This document shows positions 54,951-64,000 of a stretch of DNA of 64,000 bases, piece by piece (the first letter of the stretch is position 1; each line of letters starts with the position of its first letter). The DNA is from Pseudomonas putida (lineage in GTDB: Bacteria > Pseudomonadota > Gammaproteobacteria > Pseudomonadales > Pseudomonadaceae), in the NCBI RefSeq assembly GCF_005080685.1, contig NZ_CP039371.1, positions 5,952,001 to 6,016,000 of the forward strand. The letters run 5' to 3'. Both the position numbers and the translations under genes were made by a program. The notes beneath the pieces were generated by a model. The model worked only from the letters and a program-made list of their open reading frames with translations. It searched no databases and was not told the origin of the DNA.

Positions 54951-54979
54951 TTGCGGGGGACACCTTGCCTGTCTAGACT
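54951..54979 (+). promoter_or_regulatory. Probable promoter of the sahR-like gene (near-leaderless)
   Basis: TTGCGG (54951-54956), 17 bases, TAGACT (54974-54979). A normal start site would fall at 54985-54987, directly before ATG 54988, and no Shine-Dalgarno sequence is present. The hexamers match the consensus only moderately. Confidence 0.5.
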
Positions 54980-54987
54980 GCCGCGTC

Positions 54988-55980
54988 ATGAACCTGCGTG
55001 CGCATCCCATCCCCCAGCAAAGCGACGCCCTGGCCGCCCTGTGCAAAGCCAGTGGCGATGAGTTGCGCCTGAACGTCCTGCGGGCCTTGGCCAGCGACTC
55101 GTTCGGCGTGCTGGAGCTGGCGCAGATCTTCGGCGTCGGCCAGTCGGGCATGAGCCATCACCTGAAGGTGCTGGCCCAGGCCGAACTGGTGGCTACCCGC
55201 CGCGAGGGCAACGCCATCTTCTACCGCCGTGCGCTGCCCGACAGCCTGCGTCTGGGGGGCCGCCTGCATGCTGCGCTGCTCGAGGAGGTCGACGAACTGG
55301 CCTTGCCGGAAGACGTCCAGGCGCGCATCGCCCAGGTGCAGCAACGCCGCGCGGCCACCAGCCAGGACTTCTTCCTGCGCGTCGAAGAGAAGTTCCGCGC
55401 CCAGCAGGACCTGATCGCCGGGCTGCCGCAGTATCGCGAGAGCCTACTGGCGCTGCTCGACAACCTGAGTTTCGCGCCGACCGCCAGCGCGCTGGAGGTC
55501 GGCCCGGGTGATGGCGGTTTCCTGCCGGACCTGGCCCGCCGCTTCGCCCGGGTGACCGCGCTGGACAACAGCCCGACCATGCTCGAACTGGCTCGCCAGG
55601 TGTGCGAGCGCGAGCAACTGGCAAACGTAAACCTGCAGTTGGCCGATGCACTGGGTGCAACGGATGTGCAAGCCGACTGCGTTGTGCTGAACATGGTGCT
55701 GCACCATTTCAGCGACCCGGCCCTGGCCCTGCGCCTGCTGGCCAAACGGGTGGCGGCGGGCGGCAGCCTGCTGATCACCGAGCTGTGCAGCCATGACCAG
55801 AGCTGGGCGCGGGATGCCTGCGGCGATCTCTGGCTGGGCTTCGAGCAGGACGAACTGGCCCGCTGGGCCAACGCAGCGGGGCTCGCCCCCGGGGACAGCC
55901 TCTATGTGGGCTTGCGTAACGGTTTCCAGATCCAGGTCCGCCATTTTCAGCGGACGGCTGGCGACACTCACCACCGGTAA
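54988..55980 (+). CDS. sahR: ArsR-family regulator fused to a SAM-dependent methyltransferase domain (SahR-like)
   Basis: A 330-residue fusion. Residues 10-90 are an ArsR-type winged helix (LAQIFGVGQSGMSHHLKVLAQAELV, quoted from about 44-68) without the cysteines of metal sensors. Residues 140-310 are a class I methyltransferase fold with ALEVGPGDGGFLPDL (168-182) and TALDNSPTML. This architecture directly upstream of metK is that of SahR, which senses S-adenosylhomocysteine and controls methionine-cycle genes. The metK ATG is 19 bases after its stop, so they are one operon. The palindrome at 54921-54950 is its likely site. It lacks a ribosome-binding site, suggesting a leaderless mRNA. The ligand is inferred. 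Confidence 0.82.
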   Translation: MNLRAHPIPQQSDALAALCKASGDELRLNVLRALASDSFGVLELAQIFGVGQSGMSHHLKVLAQAELVATRREGNAIFYRRALPDSLRLGGRLHAALLEEVDELALPEDVQARIAQVQQRRAATSQDFFLRVEEKFRAQQDLIAGLPQYRESLLALLDNLSFAPTASALEVGPGDGGFLPDLARRFARVTALDNSPTMLELARQVCEREQLANVNLQLADALGATDVQADCVVLNMVLHHFSDPALALRLLAKRVAAGGSLLITELCSHDQSWARDACGDLWLGFEQDELARWANAAGLAPGDSLYVGLRNGFQIQVRHFQRTAGDTHHR

Positions 55981-55999
55981 ATTTTAGGAACCCGTCGAG

Positions 56000-57190
56000 A
56001 TGAGCGAATACTCCCTTTTCACCTCCGAGTCCGTGTCCGAAGGGCATCCGGACAAGATCGCCGACCAGATTTCCGACGCGGTTCTGGACGCCATCATCAC
56101 CCAGGACAAGTACGCCCGCGTAGCCTGTGAAACCCTGGTCAAGACCGGCGTCGCGATCATCGCCGGCGAAGTCACCACCTCGGCCTGGGTCGACCTGGAA
56201 GAGCTGGTGCGCAAGGTGATCATCGACATCGGCTACAACAGCTCCGAGGTCGGCTTCGACGGCGCCACCTGCGCCGTGATGAACATCATCGGCAAGCAGT
56301 CGGTGGACATCGCCCAGGGCGTCGACCGCTCCAAGCCGGAAGACCAGGGCGCGGGCGACCAGGGCCTGATGTTCGGCTACGCCAGCAACGAAACCGACGT
56401 GCTGATGCCCGCGCCGATCTGCTTCTCGCACCGCCTGGTCGAGCGTCAGGCCGAGGCGCGCAAGTCCAAGCTGCTGCCTTGGCTGCGCCCGGATGCCAAG
56501 TCGCAGGTCACCTGCCGCTATGAGAACGGCAAGGTGGTCGGTATCGACGCGGTGGTGCTGTCGACCCAGCACAACCCCGAGGTCTCGCAAAAAGACCTGC
56601 AGGAAGCGGTCATGGAGCTGATCGTCAAGCACACCCTGCCGGCCGAGCTGCTGCACAAGGGCACCCAGTACCACATCAACCCGACCGGCAACTTCATCAT
56701 CGGTGGCCCAGTGGGCGACTGCGGCCTTACCGGTCGCAAGATCATCGTCGACTCCTACGGCGGCATGGCCCGCCACGGTGGTGGCGCGTTCTCCGGCAAG
56801 GACCCGTCCAAGGTCGACCGTTCCGCAGCCTACGCCGGCCGCTACGTGGCCAAGAACATCGTCGCCGCCGGCCTGGCCGAGCGCTGCGAGATCCAGGTCT
56901 CCTACGCCATCGGCGTGGCCCAGCCGACCTCCATCTCGATCAACACCTTCGGCACCGGCAAGGTGTCCGACGACAAGATCGTGCAACTGGTCCGCGAGTG
57001 CTTCGACCTGCGTCCATACGCCATCACCAACATGCTCGACCTGCTGCACCCGATGTACCAGGAAACCGCTGCCTACGGTCACTTCGGCCGTACCCCGCAA
57101 CAGAAGACCGTCGGCGACGACACCTTCACCACCTTCACCTGGGAACGCACCGACCGCGCCCAGTCGCTGCGTGACGCTGCCGGCCTGTAA
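56000..57190 (+). CDS. metK: S-adenosylmethionine synthetase
   Basis: Makes SAM from methionine and ATP; cytoplasmic tetramer. It has 396 residues, the standard length. [20 protein letters not shown] (about 11-30) carries the ATP/metal-binding His and Asp. [12 protein letters not shown] (about 117-128) and [16 protein letters not shown] (about 259-274) are the two PROSITE-type signatures. AGGAACC precedes ATG 56000. It is the second gene of the regulator-metK unit and is followed by a clear terminator. Confidence 0.98.
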   Translation: MSEYSLFTSESVSEGHPDKIADQISDAVLDAIITQDKYARVACETLVKTGVAIIAGEVTTSAWVDLEELVRKVIIDIGYNSSEVGFDGATCAVMNIIGKQSVDIAQGVDRSKPEDQGAGDQGLMFGYASNETDVLMPAPICFSHRLVERQAEARKSKLLPWLRPDAKSQVTCRYENGKVVGIDAVVLSTQHNPEVSQKDLQEAVMELIVKHTLPAELLHKGTQYHINPTGNFIIGGPVGDCGLTGRKIIVDSYGGMARHGGGAFSGKDPSKVDRSAAYAGRYVAKNIVAAGLAERCEIQVSYAIGVAQPTSISINTFGTGKVSDDKIVQLVRECFDLRPYAITNMLDLLHPMYQETAAYGHFGRTPQQKTVGDDTFTTFTWERTDRAQSLRDAAGL

Positions 57191-57210
57191 GTTTCCTACA
57201 GCCGCCTGAG

Positions 57211-57247
57211 AAAGCCCCTGTCAAGCGATTGGCAGGGGCTTTTTTCA
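57211..57247 (+). terminator. Rho-independent terminator of metK
   Basis: AAAGCCCCTG (57211-57220) pairs with CAGGGGCTTT (57233-57242), followed by TTTTCA. It starts 21 bases beyond the metK stop. Confidence 0.92.
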
Positions 57248-57298
57248 TGAAATATCGGCTGACAAACCCGTCGCCCCAGGCTGCGAGCAACCGCCTAG

Positions 57299-59035
<1,737 letters not shown>

Positions 59036-59166
59036 GACCTAACAAAAAACTCATAGGAAAATTCTGAGTTTGCTAAGGAAGTGACCAGAAAGGGTTTCTA
59101 AATCGGCAAAACCAAGGCAGGATTTCCCCCAACTTTTTTGCTGCCCCGCCCCGTCAAGGAGGCCCT

Positions 59167-59559
59167 ATGAAACGTATTTCCACCCTCGCGCTGCTGGCAA
59201 CACTCGGACTGGCCGCCGCTTCCGCCCAGGCCGCCCAGCCAGACGAGGGCCTGACCGGTTGCGCCGCCAAGCGCAGTGCGATCGAGAACCAGCTGAAGAT
59301 TGCCCGCGATAAAGGCAATAGCGGCCAGGTCGCCGGCCTTGAAGAGGCCCTGCGTGGAGTCGGTAACTGCACCGACGCCAGCCTGCGCAAAGAGCGCGAA
59401 CAGAAGGTCCTGGACGCCCGCCACGAAGTTGCCCAGCGCGAAAAAGATCTGAAGAAGGCGGAAAAGAAAGGCGACGCAGAAAAGATCAACAAGCGTAAGG
59501 ACAAACTCGCCGAGTCCCGCAAAGAGCTGCAGGAAGCCGTGGACGAACTGGACCGCTGA
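59167..59559 (+). CDS. DUF1090 (YqjC-like) periplasmic protein
   Basis: Small exported protein of 130 residues. Signal peptide MKRISTLALLATLGLAAASAQA, then a short segment with two cysteines (GCAAKRSAIENQL and GNCTDASL) and a highly charged helix (KVLDARHEVAQREKDLKKAEKK and onward, quoted in part) that should form a coiled coil. This is the DUF1090/YqjC layout. AAGGAGG before ATG 59167 is a strong ribosome site. Function unknown; it is probably a monocistronic unit, followed by a partial REP. Confidence 0.9.
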   Translation: MKRISTLALLATLGLAAASAQAAQPDEGLTGCAAKRSAIENQLKIARDKGNSGQVAGLEEALRGVGNCTDASLRKEREQKVLDARHEVAQREKDLKKAEKKGDAEKINKRKDKLAESRKELQEAVDELDR

Positions 59560-59596
59560 ATGCCCCGGCCTGCTCCTACAAAAGTGGTCGCTTCAC

Positions 59597-59623
59597 AGTA
59601 GGAGCCGGCTTGCCGGCGATGAG
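59597..59623 (+). repeat. Solitary REP, GCCGGCAAGCCGGC family
   Basis: AGTAGGAGCCGGCTTGCCGG plus GCGATGA matches the right arms of the pairs at 4875 and 25199. Its partner is reduced to a degenerate remnant (CCGGCCTGCTCCTACA at 59565-59580) that has lost the middle of the arm, so the pair is broken. Confidence 0.75.
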
Positions 59624-59637
59624 CCCGCCACACGCAC

Positions 59638-60093
59638 TCAATGGTTACGAAACTCGCTATGACAGGCCTTGCAGGCAGCCTCGACCTTGTCCATCGGCGC
59701 CTTCAACTGCGCAGGTTGCAGTGGCTGCGTGCGGGTCGCATCGACCAGCTCCGCGGTGACGCCCTCCAACTGCCGGGCAAGGTCGTGGAAGCGTGCCTGC
59801 TTTTCCCAGACCTCCGGTCGGGCGCTGCTGTCGCCCGCATCCTTGGCCTGCGGAAAATGCTGCCACGGCTCATGCGCCAGCCCATCGAGCTTCACTGCGC
59901 CCTCGGCGAACTTCGCCCCATCGAACGGGACACGACCGCGCAGCATGCCGCCCAGATCCTCGCTGGTGTGCAGCATGTGCTTGAAGATGGCCTTGCGCAT
60001 GCCCAATGGAGAGTTCGGGTCGACACCCCCGCAGGCGGCCAGGCTCAACGCGGCGAGCAGTATCACGGTCAATCGCTTGTACGTCATGGTCAT
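59638..60093 (-). CDS. Cytochrome c'-like lipoprotein
   Basis: Periplasmic or membrane-attached c-type cytochrome of 151 residues from ATG 60093 (a second ATG two codons on is equally possible). The signal ends in a lipobox (LSLAACGG), so it is probably lipid-anchored. A four-helix-bundle body follows, and the C-terminal CKACHSEFR near residue 142 is the single CxxCH heme site located as in cytochrome c'. Such proteins bind NO or act in small electron transfers; neither is shown here. It is convergent with the DUF1090 gene and divergent from mltA. Confidence 0.85.
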   Translation of the reverse strand: MTMTYKRLTVILLAALSLAACGGVDPNSPLGMRKAIFKHMLHTSEDLGGMLRGRVPFDGAKFAEGAVKLDGLAHEPWQHFPQAKDAGDSSARPEVWEKQARFHDLARQLEGVTAELVDATRTQPLQPAQLKAPMDKVEAACKACHSEFRNH

Positions 60094-60203
60094 CCAGGCC
60101 TTGCCAGAGGGCCGGCCAGTATCGCTGCCACGTGCACAAAGGCCAATAGCCACATAAATAACAGGGGCGATTCTTCATGTTCGCCGCACACAGGAACACA
60201 CTC

Positions 60204-61355
60204 ATGAGATCAGCCCTGCGTCATCTGACCTGGACGCTCCCAGCCCTTGCCCTGCTGGCAGGCTGCAACGGAGGCGAAAGCGCCAAGCCCGAGCCACACG
60301 CCATCGCCACCTACGCCACCGCCACCTGGCAGGACCTGCCCAGCGTCAGCGACAGCGATCTGCTGGCCGGCTTCCAGGCATGGCGCAACGGCTGTGAAAA
60401 GCTCAAGCGCGATGCAGTGTGGGCCGAGACCTGTGAGGCCGCTGCCAAGGTAACCGACGACGCCCTTCAGGTGCGTGATTTCCTCCAGCAGAACCTCGCG
60501 GTCTACGGCCTGCGCTCGGCGCAGAACGATGCCAACGGCCTGATCACCGGCTACTACGAGCCGGTCTACCCAGGCAGCCTGACCCGCAGTGAAACTGCGC
60601 ATGTGGCGGTCTACGGGGTGCCAGAGGACATGATCGTGGTCGACCTGGCCAGCGTGTACCCCGAGCTCAAGGGCAAGCGCCTGCGTGGCCGCCTGGACGG
60701 ACGCGTGCTCAAGCCCTACGACACCGCCGAAGTGATCAACCGCGATGGCGCCAAGGCCCCGGTCCTGGCGTGGCTGACCGACCCGATGGACTTGCAGTTC
60801 CTGCAGATTCAGGGCTCCGGAAGGGTTCAGCTCGAAGATGGTCGCCAATTGCGCCTGGGCTACGCCGACCAGAATGGCCACCCCTATCGGCCAATCGGCC
60901 GGTGGCTGGTGGAGCAAGGCCAACTGAAGAAAGAAGAAGTGAGCATGGGCAGCATCCATGCCTGGGCCGAGGCCAATCCTCAGCGCGTGCCGGAACTGCT
61001 GGCCAGCAACCCCAGCTACGTATTCTTCAGCACCCGCCCGGACAGCAACGAGGGCCCACGTGGCTCGCTCAACGTACCGCTCACCGCCGGCTACAGCGTG
61101 GCCATCGACCGCAAGGTAATCCCCCTGGGCAGCCTGCTGTGGCTATCGACGACGCGCCCCGATGGGTCGCCGGTGGTGCGCCCTGTAGGCGCCCAGGACA
61201 CCGGCGGAGCGATCAGCGGCGAGGTGCGTGCGGACCTGTTCTGGGGAACCGGGCCACAGGCCGGCGAACTGGCTGGAAACATGAAGCAGCAAGGCCAGAT
61301 CTGGATGCTGTGGCCAAAGGGCAAGCCGCTGCCGGAAGTACCGAAAGTGCTTTGA
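60204..61355 (+). CDS. mltA: Membrane-bound lytic murein transglycosylase A
   Basis: Outer-membrane lipoprotein that cleaves glycan strands of peptidoglycan to 1,6-anhydromuropeptides. It has 383 residues from ATG 60204, with AGGA nine bases upstream. The lipobox LLAGC is at about 18-22. LITGYYEPVYPGSL, then LQIQGSGRVQLEDG, then GYSVAIDRKVIPLGS and GAQDTGGAI near residue 332 with the catalytic Asp are the MltA and 3D-domain hallmarks. It is followed by a long hairpin and a convergent MAPEG gene. Confidence 0.96.
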   Translation: MRSALRHLTWTLPALALLAGCNGGESAKPEPHAIATYATATWQDLPSVSDSDLLAGFQAWRNGCEKLKRDAVWAETCEAAAKVTDDALQVRDFLQQNLAVYGLRSAQNDANGLITGYYEPVYPGSLTRSETAHVAVYGVPEDMIVVDLASVYPELKGKRLRGRLDGRVLKPYDTAEVINRDGAKAPVLAWLTDPMDLQFLQIQGSGRVQLEDGRQLRLGYADQNGHPYRPIGRWLVEQGQLKKEEVSMGSIHAWAEANPQRVPELLASNPSYVFFSTRPDSNEGPRGSLNVPLTAGYSVAIDRKVIPLGSLLWLSTTRPDGSPVVRPVGAQDTGGAISGEVRADLFWGTGPQAGELAGNMKQQGQIWMLWPKGKPLPEVPKVL

Positions 61356-61361
61356 TCCGGG

Positions 61362-61397
61362 GTGCGCCGTTCGCGGGCAGGCCCGCGAACGGCGCAC
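61362..61397. terminator. 17-base perfect hairpin between mltA and the MAPEG gene
   Basis: GTGCGCCGTTCGCGGGC, AG, GCCCGCGAACGGCGCAC. The stem is perfect with a two-base loop and no U-tract. It probably forms a two-way barrier between convergent genes. The core resembles the GCGGGC REP family. Confidence 0.65.
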
Positions 61398-61403
61398 TGC
61401 GAT

Positions 61404-61790
61404 TCAGATGGAAACCACGAAGAACGATACGATCAACGCCAACCCGGCAAACCAGGTCAGCGAGCGCAACGCCGCCCAGTCCGCCAGGTAACAGATGATG
61501 TACAGCAAGCGGCTGGTGATGTACAGCACCCCCAGCACATCCTGGGTCACCTGCTCGGCATTGCCGACGATATCCGCTACCAGCACTGCGGCAGCAAATG
61601 CCGGAAACGCCTCGTAGCCGTTCTGCTGGGCAGCATGGGCACGCCGCGGCAAACCCGACAGGGTATCGAGGAAGGCACGCGGGTCGTGATTGTCCTTGAG
61701 GCCGAAGCGGCCGCTGCTCACCTTGGCGACCAGGGCACACAGCGGGTTCAACAGCAGCGCGATCAGGATGCACCACAGGGCAACGGTCAT
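61404..61790 (-). CDS. MAPEG-family membrane protein
   Basis: Four-helix inner-membrane protein of 128 residues of the MAPEG (eicosanoid/glutathione) superfamily. NHDPRAFLDTLSGLPRRAHAAQQNGYEAFPAF (about 34-65, quoted in part) is the conserved loop and second-helix motif (R.. A..N..E..P). Bacterial members of this short type have no assigned substrate. It lies 27 bases downstream of the EamA gene on the same strand, so the two may be cotranscribed. Confidence 0.88.
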   Translation of the reverse strand: MTVALWCILIALLLNPLCALVAKVSSGRFGLKDNHDPRAFLDTLSGLPRRAHAAQQNGYEAFPAFAAAVLVADIVGNAEQVTQDVLGVLYITSRLLYIICYLADWAALRSLTWFAGLALIVSFFVVSI

Positions 61791-61817
61791 GCTCGAGACT
61801 CCTTGTTCGAAAAAGGT

Positions 61818-62651
61818 TTAGAGCTTCATCACCAGCATGCCTGCCAGGACCAGCCCGCAAGCTAGGAGTCTGGGGCCGCCAAAAGGTTCTTTGAGATAGC
61901 GCATGCCCAGCAGCACCACCAGGATCACACTCAACTCGCGTAGCGCTGCGGCCTCCGCCACCGAGCCAAGGTGCATGGCCCAGAGCACCAGGGCGTAGCT
62001 GAACAACACGCACACACCCACCGCCAGCCCTAGGCGCCACTGGGTGCGCCAGAACAACACGAACGGCGCGCGCCGCGCCACGCTTGCCATCACGGGAAAC
62101 GGCCAGGCGCTGAGCAATGTCAGCCACACCAGGTAATCCCAGGGCTTGCCCCACAAGCGCACGGCCTGGCCGTCGAACCAGGTATAGCAGCCGATGCACA
62201 GGCCAATCAGTGCCACCACCGGCAGCATCGACCATGGCAACCGGTCCCCACCCCCGCCCTGCCAAAGTAGACAGGCCATGCCACAAGGGATGAGCAAGAT
62301 GCCGATGATCTGCTGCCTACTCAGCGACTCGCCGGCAAACGCCAGGGTCAAGGCCAGCACCACCAACGGCGACAGCCCGCGCATCAGAGGATAGACCAGG
62401 CCCAGGTCACCGACCCGATAGGCCTGGATCAGCAGAAAGCGGTAAAGCTGCTCGGCAAACGCCGAGGCCAGCAGCCAGGGCCAGATCTCGGCGGGCGGCA
62501 CCTCGACGAAGGCCACCGCGGCAACGGCGAACACCAACGCCACCGAGTCCATGCTGGCGATGACCAGCAAGCGCTCGCCGCTGAATTTGATCAAGGTATT
62601 CCAGGTCGCATGCAACAGGGCCGCGACCAAAACCAGGGAAGTTGCCAGCAC
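61818..62651 (-). CDS. EamA/DMT-family transporter
   Basis: Inner-membrane transporter of 277 residues with ten predicted helices in two EamA repeats. The GTG at 62651 (VLATSLVLVAALLHATWN) was chosen because AAGGA lies nine bases upstream; a TTG 17 codons earlier lacks a ribosome site. LLHATWNTLIKFSGE and AEQLYRFLLIQAYRVGDLGLVYPLMRG (quoted in part) are typical of the DMT carriers. Exported metabolite unknown. Confidence 0.85.
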   Translation of the reverse strand: MLATSLVLVAALLHATWNTLIKFSGERLLVIASMDSVALVFAVAAVAFVEVPPAEIWPWLLASAFAEQLYRFLLIQAYRVGDLGLVYPLMRGLSPLVVLALTLAFAGESLSRQQIIGILLIPCGMACLLWQGGGGDRLPWSMLPVVALIGLCIGCYTWFDGQAVRLWGKPWDYLVWLTLLSAWPFPVMASVARRAPFVLFWRTQWRLGLAVGVCVLFSYALVLWAMHLGSVAEAAALRELSVILVVLLGMRYLKEPFGGPRLLACGLVLAGMLVMKL

Positions 62652-62860
62652 GCGACACAGTCCTTGCGAAGAAGAAAAGTGGCTCGATAGGCCGAGCCGC
62701 AAGTAGGGCGAAATAGATTACAAAGCCAAGCGAGAAGCCAACGTCATCTAGAGGCAATTCTTCAAGCGCCTACCAATACACTGTCCTCCCATAAATTCCA
62801 CGTTTTTTAAAACCAGTCCATGCGCACCTGCATGTAAACATAATCACTTACGAATCACGT
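62652..62860. other. AT-richer gap upstream of the DUF3800 region
   Basis: About 209 bases with no convincing gene. Composition falls well below the window average between 62760 and 62860 (a TTTTTTAAAA run near 62805). This may mark the edge of acquired DNA. No direct repeat or att site could be identified. Confidence 0.4.
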
Positions 62861-62960
62861 TTGACGCCGTGGCGACAGCGGGAATAGGATAGCCGCAACG
62901 CATGGGGTTACCCGTGCCCACCTTCCGAAGCCCGCAATGCGCAAGCATGCGGGCTTTCGT
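62861..62960 (+). ncRNA. Promoter-hairpin unit: candidate small RNA or attenuator
   Basis: TTGACG (62861-62866), 18 bases, TAGGAT (62885-62890) is a good sigma-70 promoter. Some 40 bases after the expected start comes a hairpin, AAGCCCGC/GCGGGCTT extended by ATGC/GCAT with one bulged A and a GCAA tetraloop (62928-62956), followed by TTTC. This would yield a transcript of about 60 bases that ends 25-30 bases before the DUF3800 ATG. It could be a small RNA, or the leader of DUF3800 with conditional termination. No known RNA family was recognised. Confidence 0.4.
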
Positions 62961-62986
62961 GCTTCTGGGACCGGGACCCGGAAAAC

Positions 62987-63802
62987 ATGACTCACTATGT
63001 GGCCTACCTTGACGAATTCGGCCATGTCGGGCAATACGTTTCACGCAACCACCCTCAGTTCAGGACGAGCCCTGTATTCGGCCTGGGTGGCGTGCTGCTT
63101 CCGGCAGAAGAGGTCAGGGAATTCGCCATCTTTTTCTACCAATTGAAATGCCAGTTACTTGCTTGGGATATCGACAACGACAACCCACGAGATCTGCCCG
63201 CCTACCAATGGGAGAAGAAGGGGTCGAAACTGTTCACAACGAGGAACATCACGAAATACAGAGCGCTCAGGCAAGCGACGTTTCGAATGCTGAACCGCAT
63301 CAACAAGGTCGGTGGTCACGTCATTTACGGTGGCGAACACAAAGCTTGCTTGCCCCCTCCCCACAATCCGACCGCCACGTTCAAGCGCCAATTGTTGCAA
63401 GCCGTTAGAACAATCGACCGCTTCTGCGCAAAGACCGACTCGACCTTCATGTTGCTGCTCGATGAGCAGCGTGCGGGCAATGAGTGGCGAGAACGAAATG
63501 TGGAGGCATGCACGTTGGCGATGTTTGAAGACTCTGCCGAAAAGTGCCGGAGCCTGATCGAGCCGCCTCTGCAAGGCGAAAGTCACTTGTTTCAGACGCT
63601 GCAATGCGCGGATTGGCTGTGCGGCCTCATCGGCCGGTTGATGGCGCTGGCTGTATCGCCCGAGGAATACCCTGACTGGGAACCCTTCGATAGATATTTT
63701 TCAACGCGCATTGCGCACGTTGCCTTACCAGGTTCAGGCCTGCAGGGGCAACCTGTGGTGCCGCCCCTCGTTGAAGCGGCCACAGCAGAACTGCAAGCCT
63801 GA
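62987..63802 (+). CDS. DUF3800 domain-containing protein
   Basis: A 271-residue cytoplasmic protein. The N-terminal VAYLDEFGH (Asp9-Glu10), the later MLLLDEQ (Asp159-Glu160) and LQCADWLCGLIGR (Asp209) are the acidic positions that define DUF3800, a family predicted to have an RNase H-like nuclease fold. Members often occur singly in variable regions and in defence or mobile contexts. Here the gene is alone, has a weak ribosome site, and its base composition is clearly lower in GC than its neighbours. This points to horizontal transfer. Activity is unproven. Confidence 0.82.
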   Translation: MTHYVAYLDEFGHVGQYVSRNHPQFRTSPVFGLGGVLLPAEEVREFAIFFYQLKCQLLAWDIDNDNPRDLPAYQWEKKGSKLFTTRNITKYRALRQATFRMLNRINKVGGHVIYGGEHKACLPPPHNPTATFKRQLLQAVRTIDRFCAKTDSTFMLLLDEQRAGNEWRERNVEACTLAMFEDSAEKCRSLIEPPLQGESHLFQTLQCADWLCGLIGRLMALAVSPEEYPDWEPFDRYFSTRIAHVALPGSGLQGQPVVPPLVEAATAELQA

Positions 63803-63943
63803 AGCACAGCCGGGAACCCTTGCCAATGGGACGCTGTCCCTCAAAACAGTCAAAAAGTGTGTCCCGAGCCCCTCGCCAGATCATCAAAGAACTGCCCGAG
63901 CCATTCGGGTTACGACTTGGAAGCCACTGTTACAGGACTCGGG

Positions 63944-64000
63944 ATGCTCGAACTCGTTGCTGCGTTTATCTGCCTCACCACCCTTCTCACCTACGTCAAC
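63944..64000 (+). CDS. Probable Na+/H+ antiporter (CPA1), first 19 codons only
   Basis: An ATG at 63944 with AGGA six bases upstream opens a frame that runs off the right edge: MLELVAAFICLTTLLTYVN. The hydrophobic start resembles the first helix of CPA1-type sodium/proton antiporters found near this position in related pseudomonads. Only 57 bases are visible, so the family call is tentative. Confidence 0.5.
   Translation, partial: MLELVAAFICLTTLLTYVN

Noticed and set aside
54988..55980. Metal-sensing ArsR/SmtB repressor
   Set aside because: The recognition helix region lacks the ELCVCDL-type cysteines, and the methyltransferase fusion plus metK context points to SahR.
62652..63943. Prophage or integrative element around DUF3800
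   Set aside because: No integrase, no att-like direct repeats and no tRNA end were seen; one gene of lower GC is not enough.

Overview
The window is about 64 kb of high-GC, gene-dense chromosome from a Pseudomonas of the putida group. The evidence is the run thiC/tolC/waaA, an LPS-core block (hldE, msbA, O-antigen ligase family, glycosyltransferases, dnpA, mig-14, carbamoyltransferase), rlmJ, divergent putP/putA, the tkt-epd-pgk-fba cluster beside an ArsR/methyltransferase gene and metK, and several palindromic REP families in the gaps. No rRNA, tRNA, CRISPR array, IS element or prophage was recognised. Both edges cut genes: a cytX-type transporter on the left and the first 19 codons of a probable Na+/H+ antiporter on the right.

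Layout. 1-3.4 kb: thiamine block, cytX and thiC behind a TPP riboswitch. 3.4-12.1 kb: tolC, waaA, a LysR/EmrE divergent pair, a three-gene oxidoreductase operon ending in a divergent Nudix-like protein, and hldE. 12.2-24.0 kb: LPS core and cell-surface block, nearly all on the minus strand, with one inner-core kinase-like gene on the plus strand. Its last four genes (carbamoyltransferase, glycosyltransferase, mig-14, dnpA) overlap end to start. 24.3-31.1 kb: rlmJ, then putP and putA flanking a control region with six GTTGCA operator-like sites. 31.1-43.1 kb: an orphan membrane gene, an acyl-CoA dehydrogenase, a TldD/PmbA-like metallopeptidase pair, mdtD, dbpA, a flavoprotein and a YccS-type membrane protein. 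43.1-47.5 kb: an orphan periplasmic binding protein, elaA, a small winged-helix gene with a YgjP-like peptidase, and a receiver-PAS-GGDEF-EAL protein.

47.5-48.5 kb holds no gene. It contains two inverted copies of a roughly 246-bp element built from tandem hairpins, one of which shows compensatory base changes between the copies. 48.5-57.2 kb: central carbon genes (fba, pgk, epd, tktA) with two small lipoproteins among them, then a SahR-like regulator and metK on the plus strand. 57.3-61.4 kb: a run of exported proteins (LigB with a signal peptide, a DUF1090 protein, a cytochrome c'-like lipoprotein, MltA). 61.4-64 kb: MAPEG and EamA membrane proteins, then a DUF3800 gene with lower GC, preceded by a promoter-hairpin unit that may be a small RNA or attenuator.

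The genes fit normal core-genome roles: envelope assembly, thiamine, proline, methionine and sugar metabolism. The less explained items are the covarying 246-bp inverted repeat, the four-cysteine exported LigB, the extra TldD/PmbA pair, the Nudix-like protein, the apparently leaderless sahR-like gene with its 30-bp palindrome, and the composite REP-hairpin modules.
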